A DNA stretch of 64,000 bases. Origin: Clostridium_AD sp050717535. GTDB taxonomy: Bacteria; Bacillota; Clostridia; Clostridiales; Clostridiaceae. Both the position numbers and the translations under genes were made by a program. The stretch's first letter is position 1. The number at the start of each line of letters is the position of its first letter. The stretch is from positions 1 to 64,000 of the forward strand of contig NZ_JBOITM010000073.1 of the NCBI RefSeq assembly GCF_050717535.1, given 5' to 3'. The notes below the pieces were generated by a model. That model was not told where the DNA came from, searched no databases, and was given only the letters and a program-made list of their open reading frames with translations. This document shows positions 1 to 9,451 of this stretch, one piece after another.

Positions 1-313
1 TTACTTTATAAAGTGTAGATAAATTTTTGAGGCCTAGTTTTTAATTTATAGAATGTCATAAATACAATAATATCTTTTAAGAAGAGTTATTCATTGGAAA
101 GTATTGTATGTGGTCGGAAGATGAGTTTTAAATAAACAAAAACAACATAATGTAGCACCGTAGAGTTCCACATTATGTTGTTACTATTTTCCTCTTATCC
201 CCAACTTTTTATAGTAGCTTCTTTATCATTAAATCCACAACAAGCTAGTCTAAATTTATGTTTTTTCGATATAATAATATAAAGTAAAGTTACAGTTAGG
301 GGTAATAAATTTT
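1..313. other. Left edge without a supported gene
   Basis: I see no convincing coding region here. A 27-codon open stretch ends at a TAA near 133-135 on the plus strand, but it has no start signal and no recognisable sequence. The only clear structure is the hairpin at 141-182. Downstream of it an AGGGG at about 298-302 could serve as ribosome site for the beta-helix gene starting at 314, and a TATAAT-like hexamer at 270-275 has no good -35 partner. Confidence 0.5.
141..190. terminator. Perfect 13-bp stem, likely transcription terminator
   Basis: AACAACATAATGT (141-153) pairs perfectly with ACATTATGTTGTT (170-182) around a 16-nt loop. A-rich sequence precedes the stem and a short T-rich stretch follows it, so it could act in either direction. 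Its natural client would be a gene left of the window on the plus strand. The stem is AT-rich and the T-run is short, so efficiency is uncertain. Confidence 0.55.
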
Positions 314-2329
314 ATGAATTTTTCACTCAAAAAAAAATCTAATATTAATTTCTTCATACTAATTTTGATAACATTACTAATATGTTTATTGATTTATATA
401 TTTTATAGTTCTGATTCTACCCTTAACTATTATGTGTCAACTTACGGTAATGATAATAGTAATGGAAGTAAGTCGCATCCCTTTAAAACATTAGAAGGTG
501 CAAGAGAGGCCCTGAGAAAAACCACAAAAACTATAGCAAACCATAAAAACATAACCATTTTTATTCGTGGTGGTAACTATTTTATAACCAAAACCTTTAC
601 TCTTGAAAAAATTGATTCTGCCAATCAGCAATTATCCATAAACTACAAAGCCTATAAGAGTGAAAAAGTATTTTTTATTGGAGGATACAATCTAACCAGT
701 ACTGATTTCAAGCCTCTCACTAACAAAACTCTCCTTGATATATTTATAAATAAGGAGTCATCAAAAAATATTCTTGTAGCTGATTTATCAAAATACCCTC
801 TAAATTTTAATGAGAATACAGAAAGTATAAGTAATGCTCCTGAGTTATTTTATAATAATATCCCCATGACACTCGCTCGATTCCCAAATGATAAATTTCT
901 TTCCACGGGAGAAGTTGTAAAAAAAGCCAATAATCCGTTATATTCTTTTAAATATAACGGATTCGAACCTTACCTTTGGAATAAAAATCAAAACATATGG
1001 ATGAGTGGCTATTGGTATCATAATTGGAGTGATTCTACTGTTAAAATTTCAAATATTGATACTTTTAATAACCTTATTAGCTTCACTGATAAATTACCTT
1101 ATGGAATAAAAGAAGACCAGAGATTTTATTATTTTAATATATTAGAAGAACTTGATAATGCAGAAGAATATTATATAGATTATGAAAATAAGCTTCTATA
1201 CTTTCTTCCTAAATCACCTATACAAAATACAAAAATACAATTATCAAAGCTTACTGAGCCTTTTATAAAAATAAAGGATGTATCAAATATAACTATTGAA
1301 GGTATTATCTTTGAGGATAGCAGGGCTACTTCCATTGAAATTGAAAATGGAGCTAATATTAAAATTAAAAATTGTGTAATACGGAACACTTCTCAAAATG
1401 GTATTTCTATAAATGGTGGAATAAATAACGGAGTAGAAAACTGCAAAATTTATAACACTGGAACTGGTGGATTAGTTATTAATGGAGGTAATAGGGACAC
1501 TCTTACGCCCTGTAATAACTATGCCACAAACAATGAGATCTATAATTTTTCAAGAATAAACAAAACCTATAGTGCAGCCATTAATATTTCTGGAGTTGGC
1601 ATAAGTGTCTCTCACAACAGTATTCACGATGCCCCCCATACAGCAATTTTGTTTTCTGGTAATGATCATTTACTAGAATATAATGAAATATATAACGTAG
1701 CAACAGAAACAGACGATGTTGGAGCTATATATTCTGGCAGAGATTGGACCTTTAGAGGAAATATAATAAGATATAATTATTTGCATAATATTGATAATAA
1801 TATAGGGTATTTTAACGTATCTGGGATTTACTTGGATGATTGCATGAGTAGTGCAGAGGTTTATGGAAATGTTTTTTATAAGGTTAAAAACCCCATTTTT
1901 GTTGGAGGTGGAAGAGACAATATTATAGTAAATAATGTTATCGTTGATTGCAAGAATTCTATTAGCTTTGATGAAAGAGGGTTAACTTGGAATTTAAATG
2001 AATTATATGCAAACTTAAAGAAAGTTCCTTTTGAAAGTGAAATATGGACTAAAAAATATCCTGAACTTAAAAACTTATTAAAGGATGGTAGTCCTGGCAT
2101 TCCTACTAATAACGTCATTGAAAATAATCTACTTTATCAAACTGAGACGCCCTCAATTTGCGACTCTGTTATTAGGTATGGACATGTTAAAAATAATATT
2201 TGCTATGATGTAGATCCTGGATTTGTTAATTTGGCTAAAAGGGACTTTAGATTGAGTATAAACTCTATAGTATTTAAAGAAATTAGAGATTTTAGAAATA
2301 TTTCTTTTGAGAATATTGGAAGGAAATAA
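314..2329 (+). CDS. Membrane-anchored right-handed beta-helix protein (possible glycan hydrolase or lyase)
   Basis: 671 residues. A hydrophobic segment at residues 12-33 with no cleavage or lipobox signature suggests a signal anchor, with the rest outside the cell. The YYVSTYGNDNSNGS start of the mature part, followed by a LEGAREALRK-like segment, is typical of extracellular pectate-lyase-fold proteins. Residues about 320-560 are rich in short N-rich beta-helix rungs (for example GISINGGINNGVENCKIYN and SGIYLDDCMSSAEVYGNVFY). Fold membership is clear; substrate and catalytic residues are not. It is the only large plus-strand gene in the window, with AGGGG about 12 nt before the ATG, and it converges on the acyltransferase gene across a shared hairpin. 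Its position beside polysaccharide genes suggests it trims or binds a surface glycan (inference). Confidence 0.75.
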   Translation: MNFSLKKKSNINFFILILITLLICLLIYIFYSSDSTLNYYVSTYGNDNSNGSKSHPFKTLEGAREALRKTTKTIANHKNITIFIRGGNYFITKTFTLEKIDSANQQLSINYKAYKSEKVFFIGGYNLTSTDFKPLTNKTLLDIFINKESSKNILVADLSKYPLNFNENTESISNAPELFYNNIPMTLARFPNDKFLSTGEVVKKANNPLYSFKYNGFEPYLWNKNQNIWMSGYWYHNWSDSTVKISNIDTFNNLISFTDKLPYGIKEDQRFYYFNILEELDNAEEYYIDYENKLLYFLPKSPIQNTKIQLSKLTEPFIKIKDVSNITIEGIIFEDSRATSIEIENGANIKIKNCVIRNTSQNGISINGGINNGVENCKIYNTGTGGLVINGGNRDTLTPCNNYATNNEIYNFSRINKTYSAAINISGVGISVSHNSIHDAPHTAILFSGNDHLLEYNEIYNVATETDDVGAIYSGRDWTFRGNIIRYNYLHNIDNNIGYFNVSGIYLDDCMSSAEVYGNVFYKVKNPIFVGGGRDNIIVNNVIVDCKNSISFDERGLTWNLNELYANLKKVPFESEIWTKKYPELKNLLKDGSPGIPTNNVIENNLLYQTETPSICDSVIRYGHVKNNICYDVDPGFVNLAKRDFRLSINSIVFKEIRDFRNISFENIGRK

Positions 2330-2342
2330 TATAGTCTATATT

Positions 2343-2375
2343 GGCTCTAATATTTGTTGAAAATATTTTAGAGCC
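2343..2375. terminator. Bidirectional terminator between convergent genes
   Basis: GGCTCTAATATTT (2343-2355) pairs with AAATATTTTAGAGCC (2361-2375) apart from a small bulge. It lies between the convergent ends of the beta-helix gene (stop before 2330) and the acyltransferase gene, and overlaps the last codons of the latter. It can serve both transcripts. Confidence 0.6.
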
Positions 2376-3054
2376 TCCCAATTCGCTCACTTAACCAATC
2401 AATCTTATGTTTTACTATTATTGCAGGATTACCTGCCAATATAACATTTTCTTCGCTGAATTTTTTAGTTATCAAAGAACCAGCACCAACTATACAATTA
2501 TTCGCTATATGGACCCCTTTCAAACATATTACTTTAGTTCCAATCCATACATGGTTACCAATAAAAATATTTTCAGATGTATTAAGTCTTTTTCCGCTTA
2601 AATCTATAATAGAATGACTATCCCCTGTTCTAAAATGGATATCGCTTGAAAACATACAGTCACTCCCAATATTAATAATTGTTCCCTCAATAGCTGCAAG
2701 ATGTGTAACTCCATGGACTGAAGTATTTTCTCCAACACAAATTTCATTATTATCATCCTCAATATATAGTTCAGTATAATTTAAATACACTTTTTTATTA
2801 ATCACAATATGATTATTACTTCCTTGTATATAAATATTACAGTTTATTAATCTTGATAAATCCTTAATAATTATAGTATTATTAATCCCATTAACTGTAA
2901 TCTTTGTTTTTTTCATAACAGCAGTTCCTATTATAAAAGTGTTATTTGAAGGAACCTTTATTTTATTAGACCCTAAAATATGATTATAAATCCACAGTAG
3001 GGTTGATATATTTTTGGATTTGTTTTTAATATATGTTTTGATTTTATGTTTCAA
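2368..3054 (-). CDS. Left-handed beta-helix (hexapeptide) acyltransferase
   Basis: 228 residues. The second half (about 95-215) carries hexapeptide-repeat turns of the LbH acyltransferase superfamily, ending in WIGTKVICLKGVHIANNCIVGAGSLI and AGNPAIIVKHK in the usual places for a CoA-dependent sugar O- or N-acetyltransferase of the WbbJ type. Acyl-CoA and acceptor sugar cannot be read from sequence. The start is a TTG: a strong GGAGGG lies 7 nt before it and no ATG fits that site. It stands alone, separated by 778 bp from the next gene upstream, and is probably its own transcript ending at the shared hairpin. It is plausibly a decorating enzyme for one of the glycans made nearby (inference). 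Confidence 0.8.
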   Translation of the reverse strand: MKHKIKTYIKNKSKNISTLLWIYNHILGSNKIKVPSNNTFIIGTAVMKKTKITVNGINNTIIIKDLSRLINCNIYIQGSNNHIVINKKVYLNYTELYIEDDNNEICVGENTSVHGVTHLAAIEGTIINIGSDCMFSSDIHFRTGDSHSIIDLSGKRLNTSENIFIGNHVWIGTKVICLKGVHIANNCIVGAGSLITKKFSEENVILAGNPAIIVKHKIDWLSERIGRL

Positions 3055-3832
3055 TGTCTTTCCCTCCGTTATACAAATATTCTTAAGTTAAGCATATAAC
3101 CTTGCAGGTAAGTTATTGCAAGGGCTTACAATTTTACATGTACATAAATTCCGTGCAATTAAATTTAAAATTACTATCTCTTCCTGATAGTTACGCATAT
3201 ATTGCTATGCACTTTCAACAAGCTAAATCAAGATTAATAAGTTAGCTAAATTTTAGTCTAATACTTATAGCTACTTCCAAGCATAAATTTTCTCAATCAA
3301 CTAATAAATATTCTCTGAAACATAATAGCAATGCAAGGCAATCGTAAATACATTGTACCATATAATATATTTATTTAATAATAATGTAATATATGTTATT
3401 ATAAAGTATCTTTTTTATAAGTTGTTGTGTTAATCAATATCACTTAATTTTTTCAGTATATTTTTCACATTTAATTTGTAAAATATAGATTTTCTCTATT
3501 CCACTCTATTACATAAAACAATTGAGGAAGCATACATTGATATATTACCCAAAGAACAGCCTAAATGACAAAATAATAACGACTTGCTTGCTTAATTAAA
3601 AAGCTTCCTCTAGCGCAAATATATTTAATAATGTAACGTAAATCTACAACTATCACTGTATACATAATATTTAACGACTTTACTTTACATTATCATTTAC
3701 TATACATAACTTTTAGACTCTGTGAAATATATTTTTATGTGGAGTAATTCGATAAACAAAGATAAAGAAATTTTAAATTCAATCAACACATTCCTTTATC
3801 CTAGTTTAGCTCTATAATCCTATTTCTGCCTA
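3055..3832. other. 778-bp AT-rich gap without a gene
   Basis: No frame gives a convincing protein. GAGGAAGC (3524-3531) and GCTTCCTC (3603-3610) form an 8-bp inverted repeat separated by about 70 nt, too far apart for a normal terminator. The right part may hold the 3' untranslated region of the beta-helix gene at 3833-5449, and the left part the promoter of the acyltransferase. I recognise nothing else. Confidence 0.45.
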
Positions 3833-5449
3833 CTACTCATATATTCCTAGACTTGGTGTATCAGTAACTCTATTATCACCATAATCTAACTTCATTCCTA
3901 AGTTAATTCCAAAAGCCTTACATGGGGATATAAATTGCAAATGATAATTTGAAGTAGAAACAAACAAAGAATCAACACTTATATTGTTCACGAAACCTCT
4001 ATTTGTAGCAATCAGTATTTCTGTTATATTCCTCGTTAACCAAGTAAATATATTATTATTTTCAATTCGTAGGTTATTTAGACTTCCAACCCCTTCTATC
4101 TTAATACCTTCGTTTACATGCCAACTTTCATTATCTGATGCCCCAATAATTATATTATTGAGTATATAAAAGTTTTTCCAAACTCCAGATACATTAATCC
4201 TTATACCATTATCTGCCTCTTTATAACATTGCATCGTATTATTATACATTATCCAATTTTCACAAACAGGAGCACCAGAAGCTGTTTCTTGCTTAATTAC
4301 ACTTCCATCATAACCAGCGCCACCGATTTTACGTAATAGATTATAACCAATATCAATATTTTTCGTTCCTGATGATGAATCTACAAAATAATAATATATA
4401 GCGCTACACCAATTATAAACATCATTATATTTAATAACGGTGTCTGTGTTCATACCATCAAACGATATTCCCATATTATTTCCTGTAGCTTGTACGGATT
4501 GATAAATAGAATTATTATGAATATAAACTCCTAAATCATTTGTACCTTTTGATGAAGTATCTACATTTATTCTTCCTTGTATATCATTGTTATATATTTC
4601 AAGTCCATGTGCAAACCATAATTCAATTGCAAAATTCCAACTGTCTAAATTATCTAATACTTTTAAAGTATTATTAAAAATCTTAACATTGTCTAAATGA
4701 CCAATTACTCCCGTTATACAACAACCATTTCTACCTACTGTTTGCTCTACCATTTTATTTGCATAAATCATCATTGATTTTTGACCATTAATAAGCAATG
4801 CCCCGTATACAAAATCTCCCATATCTTTACTGCAATTAGTAACAACATTGTTATGAAATGAATTATTTATAGCATATATAGTGGGTTCTGTCGTTGTATC
4901 TTTTCCAACATAACATACTGCATATTCTAAAAAATCAATAAAGGTACAATGATGAATAGATATATTAGACCTTTTAATAATATCTATACCTCTTTTCCCA
5001 GTTAAACCTCTACCATCAAATTTCACGCAACTTATTTGTTGATTTCCCATAGTCCCTTCACCGGTTGACTCTAATAGAAGCATAGCTACTTTTGATTGAC
5101 CAGCTTTGATAACAGACGCGTCACCAACTCCCTCAATTGATACACCTATTGATAACTTGCTTTGTGATACCTCTGTATAAGTTCCTGCATTAACATGAAT
5201 AGTTCCAGATGTTACAGTAGCACAAGCTTTCGCTAAATTTTTCCATGGCTTTGTGATTGTTCCGTTTCCAGTTGAATTATTTCCAGTAGGATCAATATAA
5301 TATATCATTCCAGCTGAATCAGATAATTTAATTGTATCTATTACTCCTTCAAAATCTTTTACTTTTAAAATATTATCAGTATCAACAAATAATTTCCCAT
5401 TTACATCCTGTATAGTCACAGCAGCCTCTTCTTCTAATACATTCTCCAT
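3833..5449 (-). CDS. Right-handed beta-helix protein without a signal peptide
   Basis: 538 residues. There is no signal peptide or membrane segment; the N-terminus is acidic. Residues 47-75 (YYIDPTGNNSTGNGT then KPWKNLAKA) resemble the DUF1565/PbH1 entry of parallel beta-helix proteins, and about 100-470 is a succession of N-rich rungs such as NISIHHCTFIDF and GLEIYNNDIQG. This is the fold of polysaccharide lyases, hydrolases and phage tailspikes. I see no catalytic motif I can name. RBS AAGGAGG lies 9-10 nt before the ATG, and a promoter candidate sits just upstream. It is a single-gene unit flanked by long gaps. How a cytoplasmic-looking beta-helix would meet a glycan is unclear; non-classical export or phage origin are possible. 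Confidence 0.7.
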   Translation of the reverse strand: MENVLEEEAAVTIQDVNGKLFVDTDNILKVKDFEGVIDTIKLSDSAGMIYYIDPTGNNSTGNGTITKPWKNLAKACATVTSGTIHVNAGTYTEVSQSKLSIGVSIEGVGDASVIKAGQSKVAMLLLESTGEGTMGNQQISCVKFDGRGLTGKRGIDIIKRSNISIHHCTFIDFLEYAVCYVGKDTTTEPTIYAINNSFHNNVVTNCSKDMGDFVYGALLINGQKSMMIYANKMVEQTVGRNGCCITGVIGHLDNVKIFNNTLKVLDNLDSWNFAIELWFAHGLEIYNNDIQGRINVDTSSKGTNDLGVYIHNNSIYQSVQATGNNMGISFDGMNTDTVIKYNDVYNWCSAIYYYFVDSSSGTKNIDIGYNLLRKIGGAGYDGSVIKQETASGAPVCENWIMYNNTMQCYKEADNGIRINVSGVWKNFYILNNIIIGASDNESWHVNEGIKIEGVGSLNNLRIENNNIFTWLTRNITEILIATNRGFVNNISVDSLFVSTSNYHLQFISPCKAFGINLGMKLDYGDNRVTDTPSLGIYE

Positions 5450-5477
5450 TTAAATACTTACCTCCTTATATAATTTA

Positions 5478-5507
5478 ATTATAATATTGCTAAGAACCCA
5501 CTCACAA
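5478..5507 (-). promoter_or_regulatory. Candidate sigma-A promoter for the beta-helix gene
   Basis: Read on the minus strand, TTGTGA (5502-5507) and TATAAT (5478-5483) are separated by 18 nt. The -10 is perfect and the -35 matches at four of six positions. It lies about 30 nt upstream of the ATG at 5449, leaving a short leader with the AAGGAGG site. Confidence 0.5.
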
Positions 5508-6854
5508 AAATATAACAAATAATCTCTTTACTTATCTTGTTTATTCTTCACTTTATTTTTATTCATTTCACACTTTAATTCATATATCTAATCTTGATTT
5601 TTCATTTCTTAGATTCCATTGGTTAACTTAACCTTGCTATTTCACGATGCTATAATATTTCATGAATAGAAAAAATAGATTTAACCCTACTGAGAGATAT
5701 TTTTATACCTCTTCTCGTAAAATAGCTGATAGAAATGGGCTCTCTACTAGCTATTGTTTTATTACCATTATTTTAAGCCCTCATTCTCTATTAATATATT
5801 TTGCAAATAAATAATTAGTTCCTATAAATATATATTTATCTTATTGTCCAATTTACTACTTCCCCATCTAAAAGGATAAGAACTTATTTCTAAAAAATGT
5901 TCAGTTTCAATATAAGCATCAAATCCCCTCTACACGCTCCTATTTTACTAATCATAGGATAACAGCCTCAAAGTAATGAGGTTATGTTATTGTGAAAAAA
6001 GTTCATCTATATTAGAGAACAAAACGTGCCTTACTATAACACCATTAATCAAAATATAATGTACCCTCTAGTGAACTATACTTCCTTAAAGTAGACACAA
6101 AGCTAAAAAATAGTGTAGACTAAATTAAACGGGTTTTGTTATTAGCAAAAAATATCTATTCTATAAAATTTAAGATTGATATAAATTATTAAATAGAACA
6201 ATGTTTGTGTCCGAAAATTCAAAAGGGGATGCACAAGCTATAAATGGCATTGAGAAGCTTTATAATAAACATATGGAAGATATGGTGTGGAGAGATTACA
6301 GTTGAGCTTTCGTCCCACTATTACCCTAAATTCAACCATAAGAAGGTTTACCGCTTAATGGCACAAAATATTGGGCCATAATCAAGGTAAAGAAGAGATG
6401 TAATAAACCTAGAAATCAACAACCTAAAAAAATATTGGTATAAATCACAGTACAAGTTGGTAACTGATATTTCTGAATATAAATTACAATAAAAAAAGAT
6501 ATATATATCAGCAGTGAAGAACCATAACACCAGAATGGTAGTAGGATTTTCAATTAAAAATTACCAAACTAGGGAACTCATTCGAGAGTCTTTTAAAAAC
6601 ATAATGTTCTAATTATTTACTTAAAATTAAATTTCTAAATAACATTCTATTTTTTACTATTTATTCCAAATGATATGAATGAAGAATTATTACTGGCTTC
6701 TTTATTAACAGTTTTCCTGATATGAATTTCAATTATATCATTGCGATTAATAATTTCATTTTCCTTTTTCATTATCTCTTTAATCGATTATAATACACAT
6801 CGCTTCTCTTCTCTTTACTATAATATTCATAGTATGATCATCTATTTTAATAAA
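5508..6854. other. 1.35-kb gene-poor region around a transposase remnant
   Basis: No intact gene is visible. 5700-5790 contains a loose AGCT-flanked hairpin that I cannot assign. 6290-6612 is a decayed transposase, listed separately. Just before it an open plus-strand stretch of about 33 codons (from about 6212, with KLYNKHMEDMVW) is not recognised and has a stop before the transposase similarity starts. 6613-6854 is AT-rich and probably contains the 3' untranslated end of cluster 1. Confidence 0.45.
6290..6612 (+). pseudogene. Decayed IS3-family transposase (OrfB) remnant
   Basis: Conceptual plus-strand translation in shifting frames gives YYPKFNHKKVYRLMAQ (from about 6318), then AIIKVKKRCNKPRNQQP (from about 6378), then LVTDISEYKLQ, stop, KKIYISAVKNHNTRMVVGFSI. 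This order matches the NHKRVYRLM / KWVTDITEF / KLYLSAIIDL segments of IS3-family OrfB integrases, including the first catalytic aspartate in VTDIS. At least one frameshift and one internal stop are present and the C-terminal DDE part is missing. No terminal inverted repeats were found. It records an old insertion beside cluster 1. Confidence 0.65.
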
Positions 6855-8303
6855 TTATTTTCTCTTTGTTTTATTTTTCAATACACTCTTTATAAAGTTA
6901 TATCCATATAGTAAATTTTCATCTTTGATTTTAATCATTATTGTTAGATATATTCCTCCACCTACTAAAACAAGAATAATACTATTTAAAATTGTAGCAT
7001 TCATATTTGAACACATTGTCCAAATTATAGAAAACATTATTAAAGATGAAATCAAATATTTTCCTACTGGCTTAAATAATCGTCTTATATCTAATATATC
7101 TCTTAGATAATATACCATTAAGAACATGCCTACATATTCTGCTATAACAGAGGATATTGTTGTTCCCACACCTTCATACTTATTTATTAATATAATATTA
7201 AATATAACATTTATAATTGCTCCTGCTGTAACTGCAATAGTAAACTGCTTTTCTCTTTTTATTGATATTAAGACCTGATTGCCTAATATACTAGACCACC
7301 CTAACGTAATCATAAGAAATGATCCTATATAAAACATAGGTACTATTCCTTCAAATCCTTTTCCATAGAACCATGGTACAAAAGACCTACATACTCCTAT
7401 TAATCCAAAAGTCATAGGAAACGCTACAAATGAAACAAAAGAAAAAGATTTATAAACATTATTATTAAATTCTTCATATTTCTTGTTTTTATATAAATTT
7501 GACATTTTAGGTATTGTAACTATAGCTAGAGTAGTTACAACTGTTATTAGTATTTTTATTATCTTTTGAGAATTATCATACATCCCAACTTGTGATTCAT
7601 TAACTAATGCACCTAACATAACTTTATCTAGCATAGTATAAACATTAATAGCAATTTGAGGTATAAATAATCTTATGGAATATCTTATATGTATTATTAG
7701 ACTCTCTTTCTTTGGTAATATAAAATTAATATTTGATGGTATATCAAACCACATTATAACTTGGCCAATAAATTCCGTACCACCTAGTATTAATGTATAA
7801 ATCCATAATTGGGAATCATTTTTAACAAACACAAATATTAATATAACCCCTATTAATTTTACTAGCGTATTTTTTATCACAACCTTCTTAAAATTTTCTA
7901 ATCCAATAAATAACCATGATATGTCTACTAAGGAACTTAGAACAACAAGAGCCTGTATTATATAAACCATCTTATAACTAGAATCTATAATAATTCCAAA
8001 TATTACTATATAAAAAATCAAAGATAATCCAACTGTTATAAATCTTAATAAATTTATTTCCCAAAATGTTCTACTAAGTTTTTCATTATCATCTCTAACA
8101 AATGCAATTTCTCTACTAGAGTATACAGATAGTCCTAACATACCAAAAAGAACAAAATATTGAGCATATGCATTTGTTAACGCATACCTACCTAATCCAC
8201 CAGCACCTAATATCCTTGATACATATGGTATAGTTATTATTGGTAAAATAATAGTAAATATTTGATACATTAAATTATATAAATAGTTTTTTATAACCCT
8301 CAA
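6855..8303 (-). CDS. Wzx-type oligosaccharide flippase, cluster 1
   Basis: About 482 residues with 12-14 hydrophobic segments across the whole length, in the Polysacc_synt/MATE-like flippase family. It is expected to move lipid-linked repeat units across the membrane for polymerisation. The N-terminal YQIFTIILPIITIPYVSRILG with its conserved G and R is typical of RfbX/Wzx. The longer ORF begins at 8315, but its ATGGAGGTA is itself the ribosome site (GGAGGT) for a TTG at 8303, which I prefer. It is the last gene of cluster 1 in the direction of transcription. No terminator is obvious downstream. Confidence 0.85.
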   Translation of the reverse strand: MRVIKNYLYNLMYQIFTIILPIITIPYVSRILGAGGLGRYALTNAYAQYFVLFGMLGLSVYSSREIAFVRDDNEKLSRTFWEINLLRFITVGLSLIFYIVIFGIIIDSSYKMVYIIQALVVLSSLVDISWLFIGLENFKKVVIKNTLVKLIGVILIFVFVKNDSQLWIYTLILGGTEFIGQVIMWFDIPSNINFILPKKESLIIHIRYSIRLFIPQIAINVYTMLDKVMLGALVNESQVGMYDNSQKIIKILITVVTTLAIVTIPKMSNLYKNKKYEEFNNNVYKSFSFVSFVAFPMTFGLIGVCRSFVPWFYGKGFEGIVPMFYIGSFLMITLGWSSILGNQVLISIKREKQFTIAVTAGAIINVIFNIILINKYEGVGTTISSVIAEYVGMFLMVYYLRDILDIRRLFKPVGKYLISSLIMFSIIWTMCSNMNATILNSIILVLVGGGIYLTIMIKIKDENLLYGYNFIKSVLKNKTKRK

Positions 8304-8442
8304 AGTTACCTCCATCTTAAATATTACAATTTTATATTTTATTACAAATAAATCATTCTTAAAGTTTCATTCTATAAATTCAAATGACAAACTAATCTAT
8401 ATATCATATATGTAGTACTTCCTTAGCTATTTAGGTCGTTTA

Positions 8443-9351
8443 TTAATAGTCTTCTATTGAGACCTTTGAAAAAAAGCCAACAAATTGGCCGATAGACTTT
8501 ATAATAATTTGTAAGGCTATAGCCATATAACTTATTCCCCTTGAAATACTCATGACAAATAAGATCATACCCTTCATTAATATGATAAATGCTTTAATTG
8601 GTCTTAAACAAATAAGATATTTTTTTTCAAGCTGCTTCTCAATATGAACAAAATTCACTGAATTAGCAAATTCTCTTTTCAATAAGTATTTTAATTTAAC
8701 CCTGTTGATAGGCACCCATTCATAAACTATAGCTTCATTAGAGAATACAATTACATAGCCTAATTTTTTTAGTGTCATAAAAAACTTTGTATCTTCACTC
8801 CCAGTCAAAGAATACATTAAATCGAATCTAATATTCTCTTTTGTAATTATCTCTGTTTTAAATATTACATTTCCTGAAGCACAAATATCCATTAATGTAC
8901 CGGTTTTCAATCTTTTTCCATCAAACATTTTTGATTTTATCCAATTTGGACTATTCTGTGGTAATACTCTAAGTACAGGCCCTGCAACAATATCTGCATT
9001 AAAATTTATAGCTGCATTAACTAATTCATATATCCAATTTTCAGATGCATATTCATCATCATCAATAAAAGCAATAAAATCTGGTCCTGTTACTAACGCT
9101 AGTTCAATACACTTATTTCTAGCACTCGATATTCCTCTATTGGATTCTATTCTGTAAATTATTTCAAGTCCAATAAAACATGGTTCTAACACAATAGAGA
9201 GTGCACTTCCAATTTTATCATTATCTACAACTATAATTTGTAACTGTAACATATTCAAATTATTTAAAAGCATTTTTTTAAGACTTTCCAATAATTTCCT
9301 TAAATAATCAGGTCTTTTGTATGTACATATGCATATACAAACTTTATTCAT
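8443..9351 (-). CDS. GT2 glycosyltransferase, cluster 1
   Basis: 302 residues. N-terminal GT-A fold: VCICICTYKRPDYL start, VVDND at 41-45, RGISSARNKCIELA at 72-85 and a DDDE metal/nucleotide site at 97-100. A hydrophobic stretch near 250-285 suggests membrane association at the C-terminus. It transfers one sugar to the lipid-linked unit; donor and linkage are unknown. GAGGGTGG precedes the ATG. It sits between the flippase gene and a GT4 gene with gaps of about 100 nt and belongs to the same transcript. Confidence 0.82.
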   Translation of the reverse strand: MNKVCICICTYKRPDYLRKLLESLKKMLLNNLNMLQLQIIVVDNDKIGSALSIVLEPCFIGLEIIYRIESNRGISSARNKCIELALVTGPDFIAFIDDDEYASENWIYELVNAAINFNADIVAGPVLRVLPQNSPNWIKSKMFDGKRLKTGTLMDICASGNVIFKTEIITKENIRFDLMYSLTGSEDTKFFMTLKKLGYVIVFSNEAIVYEWVPINRVKLKYLLKREFANSVNFVHIEKQLEKKYLICLRPIKAFIILMKGMILFVMSISRGISYMAIALQIIIKSIGQFVGFFSKVSIEDY

Positions 9352-9451
9352 TTTAGTTCCACCCTCTTTATTATATTATGAGTACTAATATATTCTTAAC
9401 TTACTCAGCATACATATTCTTAATTAAATATGAATTAATAAGCATTTAAAA

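Noticed and set aside
3524..3610. GAGGAAGC / GCTTCCTC inverted repeat
   Set aside because: The arms are 71 nt apart and 8 bp long, which is likely by chance in a sequence of this size.
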